Assembly: GCA_000433255.1 (NCBI GenBank)
Contig: HF998222.1
Span: 1-16,191 of the forward strand
Length of the DNA stretch: 16,191 bases
Direction: 5' to 3'
From: Coprobacillus sp. CAG:605
GTDB taxonomy: Bacteria; Bacillota_I; Bacilli_A; RF39; UBA660
The notes beneath the pieces are model-generated. The model was not told the DNA's origin. It was given only the letters and a program-made list of their open reading frames with translations, and did no database searches. Below are positions 11,631 through 16,191 of this stretch, one piece after another. Positions within the stretch are counted from its first letter, which is position 1. Every line of letters starts with the position of its first letter. The position numbers and the translations under genes were made by a program.

Positions 11631-14180
11631 ATGTATTCTAAAAATGAAGAGGAAATATTTAAAATTTTAAATAGTAATATTGATGGATTAGATAGTAAAG
11701 AAACTGAGAAAAGATTAAAAGATTATGGACAAAATATTATTCTAAATAAAAAGAAAAAGGTTTGGATTTTAAGATTTTTAAAACAATTTAACGATACCAT
11801 GATTATCATATTATTAGTAGTTGCACTACTTTTATATTTTTATGGATATTTTTATTCTCACGAGTATACTGATACTATTGTCATACTTTTTGTAGTTTTT
11901 ATAAATGCTATTGTTGGATTTATACAAGAAGAAAAAGCTGCTTTAGTATTAAGAGATTTAAAAAAATATGAAACCAGCACTTGTAAAGTTAAAAGAGATG
12001 ATAAAATAATAGTAATAAACACTAAAGAATTAGTTCCAGGAGATATAATATATTTAGAATCCGGAGAAACTGTTCCTGCTGATATTAGAATACTTTCATG
12101 TGAAAGTTTAAAAGTAGATGAATCAGCACTAACTGGAGAAAGTGTTCCAGTTCAAAAAAGTTCAGATGTTTTAAAAAATAACTTAATTCTTCAAGAACAA
12201 AAAAATATGTTATTTTTAGGAACAAGCATTACTAATGGAAAAAGTACTGGTATAGTTGTAAGTACAGGAAAAAATACTGAGATAGGTAAGATTGCATTAT
12301 CATTAAATGAAATTGATAGAATAGAAACACCATTACAATTAAAAATAAAAGAACTTTCTAAAAAAATTACATTTATAGTATTTATTATTTTAATTTTTAT
12401 ATTTATTTTAGCTTTAATTAATAAATACACAATACTTGAAATTATAATGCTATGCTCATCACTCGCAGTGGCTGCTATTCCAGAGGGATTGCCAACTGTA
12501 ATTACAATAACATTATCCGTTGGAATATCTAATTTAGCAAAGAAGAAAACAGTAGTAAAACAAATGCAAGCTGTAGAAACACTTGGAGCAATAGATATTA
12601 TTTGTTCTGATAAGACAGGTACTATAACGCAAAATAAAATGACAGTTAAAGAAGAATATATAATAGATGAGAATATGCTTAATTATATATGTGCTCTTTG
12701 TAATGATGGTCTTATTTATGAAGATAAATATGTAGGTGATCCTACAGAAACTTGTTTATATGAATATCTATATAATAAAAAAATCGATTCTCTTAAATTG
12801 AGAAAAAAATGTGAGAGAATATTAGATATACCTTTTGATAGTGATAGAAAGATGTTTACTACTTTAAATAAAATTGATAATGATGTATATATATTATGCA
12901 AAGGTAGTATGGATTCTTTAATTGAAAAAGTAAATCTATCTAAGATTGAAAAACAACAAATTTTAGATAAAGTTAAGAATTTTTCTAAAAATGCTTTAAG
13001 AATTTTAGGGTTTGCTTATAAAAAGTTAGATTATATACCAAAAGATATTAAAGAATTAGAAAAAGAGGAAAATGATTTATCCTTTGCTGGTATTTTAGGA
13101 ATAATAGATCCACCAAGAGAAAGTGTTAGAAAAAGTGTCATTTTATGCAAAAATGCTGGCATTAGACCAATAATGATTACAGGAGATTCTATAGATACTG
13201 CAACTGCTATTGCAAAAAATGTTGGAATTATAGATAATGATAATGAAGCAATACTTGGGAGTGAACTTGATAAATATAATGATGAAGAACTAAAAAATAT
13301 CGTTAAAAGGTATTCGGTGTATGCAAGAGTAAATCCAGTTCATAAAGAAAGAATTGTTTTTGCACTTCAAAATAGTGGAAAAATTGTAGCAATGACTGGA
13401 GATGGAGTAAATGATGCTCCTGCTATTAAAAATGCCCATGTTGGTATTGGAATGGGTATTACTGGTACTGATGTTACAAAGTCTGCATCAGACATAGTCT
13501 TGATGGACGATTCTTTTTCAACAATAGTTGTAGCAGTTGAAGAAGGAAGAAGAATATATAATAACATTAGAAATAATATTGTATTTTCATTATCAAGTAA
13601 TTTTGCTGAAATATTTACTATTATTATAGGACTACTTACTAAAACAACAATTTTATTACCAATTTATATTTTATTTATTGATTTGGTAACTGATTCTATT
13701 CCTAGTATATGTTTATCTTTTGAAAAGAGTGAAAATAGCATAATGAATAAAAAACCAAGAGGCATTAATAAACCATTATTTACACCATTTATAAAATCAT
13801 GTATCGCATCTTCAGCTATCATTGAAACTATATTTGTAGTTCTCACTTACTTTATTAGTTTGAAAATGTATGGGCAAGAAACAGCTATGTCTTTAGCACT
13901 TCTTTCAATGGTAGTACAGGAGATAGTTTATTCTATATCTTGTAGAAACTTGAAAGAGTCAGTTGTTAAACAGGGATTATTTTCTAATAAAGCAATGAAC
14001 TACGGATTACTATTGATACTTTTAATTGAACTCATAGTGTTTGTTACACCTATTGGTAAATTAATAAGTATAACATCAATAGATATTAGTTTGATATTAA
14101 TAGTATTCTTAATAAACTTTATGGCAATATTTATTTACGAATTAATTAAGCCATTTTTAGTAAAATGTTTTAAAGATTAG
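11631..14180 (+). CDS. Type IIA P-type cation ATPase, probably calcium exporting
   Basis: Integral membrane pump of 849 residues, normal for bacterial P2A ATPases. Order: cytoplasmic N-terminus, membrane spans 1-2 (about 45-105), actuator domain with TGES at 168-171, spans 3-4 with AVAAIPEGLP (PEGLP 284-288), phosphorylation site DKTGT (Asp327), nucleotide-binding domain with KGS, ITGDSIDTA, hinge TGDGVNDAP (589-597), then about six C-terminal spans. Calcium-site residues match the SERCA/LMCA1 pattern: Glu in PEGLP, Asn and Glu in SSNFAEI of span 5, and Thr-Asp in LVTD of span 6 (an Asp replaces the usual Asn of NLVTD). This favours Ca2+ over Na+/K+ but is not proof. ATG 11631 has AAAAGGAG seven bases before; the upstream in-frame ATG 11607 has none. 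Codons are almost all A/T-ended, unlike genes before 10.2 kb. Confidence 0.93.
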   Translation: MYSKNEEEIFKILNSNIDGLDSKETEKRLKDYGQNIILNKKKKVWILRFLKQFNDTMIIILLVVALLLYFYGYFYSHEYTDTIVILFVVFINAIVGFIQEEKAALVLRDLKKYETSTCKVKRDDKIIVINTKELVPGDIIYLESGETVPADIRILSCESLKVDESALTGESVPVQKSSDVLKNNLILQEQKNMLFLGTSITNGKSTGIVVSTGKNTEIGKIALSLNEIDRIETPLQLKIKELSKKITFIVFIILIFIFILALINKYTILEIIMLCSSLAVAAIPEGLPTVITITLSVGISNLAKKKTVVKQMQAVETLGAIDIICSDKTGTITQNKMTVKEEYIIDENMLNYICALCNDGLIYEDKYVGDPTETCLYEYLYNKKIDSLKLRKKCERILDIPFDSDRKMFTTLNKIDNDVYILCKGSMDSLIEKVNLSKIEKQQILDKVKNFSKNALRILGFAYKKLDYIPKDIKELEKEENDLSFAGILGIIDPPRESVRKSVILCKNAGIRPIMITGDSIDTATAIAKNVGIIDNDNEAILGSELDKYNDEELKNIVKRYSVYARVNPVHKERIVFALQNSGKIVAMTGDGVNDAPAIKNAHVGIGMGITGTDVTKSASDIVLMDDSFSTIVVAVEEGRRIYNNIRNNIVFSLSSNFAEIFTIIIGLLTKTTILLPIYILFIDLVTDSIPSICLSFEKSENSIMNKKPRGINKPLFTPFIKSCIASSAIIETIFVVLTYFISLKMYGQETAMSLALLSMVVQEIVYSISCRNLKESVVKQGLFSNKAMNYGLLLILLIELIVFVTPIGKLISITSIDISLILIVFLINFMAIFIYELIKPFLVKCFKD

Positions 14181-14293
14181 AATATATAAAATTGTAAGTA
14201 TGCATTTTAAGTTATAATTACTACTTGTCTTTATAAATAGTAATTTATTAGTTTATTATGTATTAGGAGATGTAGAAAAAAATATCTAATGAG

Positions 14294-14356
14294 ATGCTAC
14301 AAGATGGATATGAATTAATAACAGTGTCTAAAAATTATATAGCGAAAGATAAATAA
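14294..14356 (+). pseudogene. Tiny coding fragment after the ATPase
   Basis: A 20-codon frame (MLQDGYELITVSKNYIAKDK) ends at TAA 14354-14356. In the same frame upstream lies KKISNE after a TAG, and an AGGAGATG sequence near 14265-14272 precedes that. The text reads like the C-terminus of a real protein, but it is too short to place, and no ribosome site serves the ATG. It may be the remnant of a deleted gene. Confidence 0.2.
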
Positions 14357-14378
14357 TAATTTAAATTAATATAAATAT

Positions 14379-14675
14379 TTATATTAAAAAACAAGTATTA
14401 AGTTGGCACTTTACTTGTTTTAAAAATATTTTTATATAGCTGTGTTCCTTTTGACTTCTTATATTTGATAAATTAATAGTAATTACTCCGAGTTCTAATT
14501 TGTTACTTTTAAATTTATCATTATTTTTTATAGGTATTATTCTTATTATTTTTTCTATATTGTTTTTAGGCATGAATGATAAATTGGTAAAGTCTTTATT
14601 CGGTATAACTTCATAATAATTAATATCATACATTTCTTTTAATTTATTATTCTTAATAACTATAATATGTGGCAT
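14379..14675 (-). pseudogene. Minus-strand open frame, hypothetical or decayed
   Basis: A 98-codon frame starting MPHIIVIKNNKLKEMYDINY, with plausible amino-acid patterns (EVIPNKDFTNLSFMPKNN) but no ribosome site before its ATG. The frame extends a little upstream (ITATNIAYV) without another good start. Its last 14 or so codons form a terminator hairpin whose T-run precedes the stop codon, so a transcript would end before the stop. That argues for a truncated or degenerate gene rather than a working one. No family recognised. Confidence 0.25.
14388..14421. terminator. Bidirectional terminator after the ATPase
   Basis: AAAACAAGTA (14388-14397) pairs perfectly with TACTTGTTTT (14412-14421); the inner AAGT/ACTT pair extends the stem after a two-base bulge. 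Plus strand ends in TTTT; minus strand runs into six T residues. It lies 208 bases after the ATPase stop. Confidence 0.7.
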
Positions 14676-14735
14676 AACATATGCAATATTTGTAGCTGTT
14701 ATATTTTTAATTTATCATTTCTAGTTAGCATTTAT

Positions 14736-14827
14736 TACTCTCAGAAGTTAATTTCCGAGTATCATTCAATCTGGAGCGGGTGTTGTAGATACCTACAACT
14801 CTCTCTAGTGATATGATAAATATCACT
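14736..14827. other. Three consecutive hairpins upstream of the gene at 14912
   Basis: Hairpin 1: TACTC (14736-14740) with GAGTA (14757-14761), with an inner GAA/TTC. Hairpin 2: GTTGTAG (14782-14788) with CTACAAC (14793-14799), a perfect 7-bp stem with 4-base loop. Hairpin 3: AGTGATAT (14807-14814) with ATATCACT (14820-14827), a perfect 8-bp stem with 5-base loop. None has a T-run, so they are not terminators. It matches no riboswitch class I recognise, and the best promoter for the next gene lies downstream of it, so it could be a binding or recombination site rather than a leader. Confidence 0.5.
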
Positions 14828-14883
14828 CACTACTAGCAATATACCATAAGTTTAATTAAATTCAACAGCAAATCTTCATTTTA

Positions 14884-14892
14884 TGGTAAAAT
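14884..14892 (+). promoter_or_regulatory. Extended -10 promoter of the gene at 14912
   Basis: TGGTAAAAT: TAAAAT (14887-14892) with a TGN extension, similar to TGGTATAAT at the ATPase. No good -35. It would place the transcript start at about 14899, at the edge of the AAGGAGG site (14900-14906), so the leader would be very short. Confidence 0.35.
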
Positions 14893-14911
14893 ATCAATTA
14901 AGGAGGTTTGT

Positions 14912-15514
14912 ATGACTTTAGAAGAAAAAACAAAATTTATAGAAGAAAGTAAAGAAAAGAATTATTTATTTATATCACCTAAAATTATTAAAGGTGGAGC
15001 AAAATTAGTTGGAAGTTATGAAGCATTGGAATTATATGAAAATATGGATGAAAATACTAAAAAATTTGCTGAAAAAGAAATTGTTAATTTAATTTCAAAT
15101 GCTAATTATAATAATAAAGAAGAAAAAAATTATTTAAATTTTAATTTAGTTTTTTGTGGGGATTTTGACGATTTACCAAATGATATGGGCAGTCCAATAG
15201 ATTTTATAATGAAAAATAAAGAAAGAATAGTTGCGGTATATAGATATGTAAAGAGTACTGAAGAAAGAGATTTCTTTATTGGTTTCTCTCAATCAGAAAC
15301 AATTTATAACTATGGTTATCTATATTTAAGTTTAGCAAAATTGTTGGAAGAGTTTGAAAAAAATAATGTTAAATATGAAATAGATACTACTCAAGATAGA
15401 TTTACTCCTGCTTTATATAGAGATGAGGCAGCTACTAGATTTGCAATTAGTTATAGTCCTAAAAAAGAAATTGAAAGTGAAAAAGGACATCAATTAAAGA
15501 AAATAAAGAGATAG
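14912..15514 (+). CDS. Uncharacterised protein, 200 residues
   Basis: Not recognised. The protein is soluble-looking with no signal peptide or membrane span: a charged helical start (TLEEKTKFIEESKEK), a beta-like YLFISPKIIKGGAKLVGSYEAL stretch, a central block NFNLVFCGDFDDLPNDMGSPIDF, the strand-rich RIVAVYRYVKSTEERDFFIGFSQ, a helix SLAKLLEEFEKNN, and a basic tail (KKEIESEKGHQLKKIKR). AAGGAGG at 14900-14906 gives a firm start. Codon use is strongly A/T-ended like the ATPase and unlike genes before 10.2 kb. The next gene starts 10 bases after the stop, so the two are probably co-transcribed and may work together. Confidence 0.75.
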   Translation: MTLEEKTKFIEESKEKNYLFISPKIIKGGAKLVGSYEALELYENMDENTKKFAEKEIVNLISNANYNNKEEKNYLNFNLVFCGDFDDLPNDMGSPIDFIMKNKERIVAVYRYVKSTEERDFFIGFSQSETIYNYGYLYLSLAKLLEEFEKNNVKYEIDTTQDRFTPALYRDEAATRFAISYSPKKEIESEKGHQLKKIKR

Positions 15515-15524
15515 GTATAATGAT

Positions 15525-15830
15525 ATGAATAAAAAGTATTCACAAGAGGAATTAGATCAAATTCTTTTATCAAAAAAATTAAATGAATTCTATCTAGCAA
15601 TAATTGAAAATAGACAAGAACTTTTAAGTGATGAAGAGTATGAAGAAATTGTAAGAAAAGATAAAACTATCTATGGTGATAATAAAGAAGAAGTAAAAGA
15701 TTTAATTAATAAAGTTCAAACAGATGAACATCTAAAAAATTTTGCATCTGATTTAATGAGAGTTATTTTTAGTTTAGCGCAAGTTAGACATTTAGCAATT
15801 TTAACAATGATTGACGATGATGTTATTTAA
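15525..15830 (+). CDS. Uncharacterised protein, first part of a frameshifted repeat-containing gene
   Basis: Not recognised. As read, it is a 101-residue acidic, helical product starting MNKKYSQEELDQILL, with residues 59-98 forming a 40-residue unit that ends in the hydrophobic helix MRVIFSLAQVRHLAILTMID. It stops at TAA 15828-15830. The same unit is encoded again directly downstream but in the +1 frame, and the frame then stays open to the window end. Removing one T at 15826-15828 joins both halves into one protein of more than 220 residues. So this is probably only the N-terminal part of a larger gene. The ribosome site is AGAGATAGGT, overlapping the end of the preceding gene, and the two genes are 10 bases apart. 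Confidence 0.6.
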   Translation: MNKKYSQEELDQILLSKKLNEFYLAIIENRQELLSDEEYEEIVRKDKTIYGDNKEEVKDLINKVQTDEHLKNFASDLMRVIFSLAQVRHLAILTMIDDDVI

Positions 15831-15939
15831 GAAAGTTGAAACCGATGAACGTTTAAAAGGTTTTGCTCCTGATTTAATGAGAGTTATATTTAGTTTAGCA
15901 CAAGTAAGACATTTAGCAATTTTAACAATGATTGACGAT
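15699..15939 (+). repeat. 40-codon tandem repeat with one extra base in the second unit
   Basis: Unit 1 is 15699-15818 (120 bases); unit 2 is 15819-15939 (121 bases). Over the 114-base core (15711-15824 against 15832-15945) I count 11 differences, about 90% identity, with about half of the changes silent. Both units begin D-(L/V)-I-(N/K)-K-V once the extra T is ignored, so the original duplication was in frame and the frameshift came later. Confidence 0.9.
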
Positions 15940-16191
15940 GATGTTTATGATATAGGAAGTGCTAAATTTGAAAATTTAAAAAGAAACAAGATTGTTCATT
16001 TTGACAATTTAACAACACTTTACAATGGATCAAATGCCAGAGTAAGATATTTTACACCAGAGAAAGAACCACAACTAATACAAGGAACTGTACTAGTTGA
16101 TGTTGATGATGAATCAATTATTCAAGCATACGAAAACGAACATATTCATCAAGAAGAAAGTGAAGATTTAACTAGTGATTTCTTTACTGAA
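15829..16191 (+). pseudogene. Out-of-frame continuation of the 15525 gene, open at window end
   Basis: In the +1 frame relative to the preceding gene, 121 codons are open to the last base. They begin KKVETDERLKGFAPD, repeat the helix MRVIFSLAQVRHLAILTMID, and go on to new sequence: VYDIGSAKFENLKRNKIVHF, DNLTTLYNGSNARVRYFTPE, KEPQLIQGTVLVDVDDESII. The long, protein-like frame and the silent differences between the copies show it was translated in the recent past. In-frame ATGs at 15817 and 15820 could start it separately, but no ribosome site precedes them. Alternatives are +1 recoding at ATT-TAA, a true recent pseudogene, or an inserted T in the assembly. Confidence 0.65.

Noticed and set aside
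14736..14827. Known riboswitch upstream of 14912
   Set aside because: I could not match the conserved cores of TPP, SAM, guanidine or fluoride riboswitches, and the likely promoter lies downstream of the hairpins.

Overview
The window looks like a chromosomal segment of an AT-rich, low-GC Gram-positive bacterium, probably from the Bacilli or a Mollicutes-related gut lineage (this placement is inference). The evidence is the very low GC content, strong AAAGGAGGTGA-like ribosome binding sites, extended -10 promoters of the TGNTATAAT type, short intrinsic terminators, and the Bacillus-like order tsaE-tsaB-rimI-tsaD. TGA acts as a stop (rimI, the export-like membrane protein), so the standard bacterial code applies rather than the Mycoplasma code.

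Layout. Positions 88-2613 hold a t6A tRNA-modification cluster (tsaE, tsaB, tsaD) with a RimI-type acetyltransferase that carries a 27-bp in-frame tandem duplication. Then come a membrane-anchored extracytoplasmic beta-rich protein (2680-3252), a patatin-like lipase (3290-4345), a YebC/YeeI-type translation factor (4383-5099) and an OmpR-type two-component pair (5165-7256). A 370-bp gap follows, ending in a clear terminator and possibly holding transposon debris. Next is a translationally coupled pair: a COG2426-type membrane protein and a histidine-phosphatase relative that has lost its catalytic RHG motif (7625-8721). A second gap carries a decayed coding fragment. Then come DNA-3-methyladenine glycosylase I (9101-9643), convergent with an HD-type alarmone hydrolase-like gene (9640-10212, minus), and a GNAT acetyltransferase (10322-10819, minus).

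From about 10.3 kb onward base and codon use changes: genes become almost purely A/T-ended. A 0.7-kb gap at 10871-11606 is full of hairpins, nested inverted repeats and short direct repeats. It precedes a type IIA P-type (calcium-type) ATPase (11631-14180). Another 0.7-kb gap with a bidirectional terminator, gene fragments and a three-hairpin segment leads to two proteins I cannot identify (14912-15514 and 15525 to the window end). This right third looks accessory.

The most notable observations are: (i) the last gene contains a 40-codon tandem repeat whose second copy is put out of frame by one extra T at a TAA stop, so it is a frameshifted gene, a +1 recoding site or a sequence error; (ii) the histidine-phosphatase pseudoenzyme coupled to a membrane protein; (iii) the rimI duplication; (iv) the structured non-coding regions at 10958-11440 and 14736-14827; (v) repeated placement of stop codons inside terminator hairpins.
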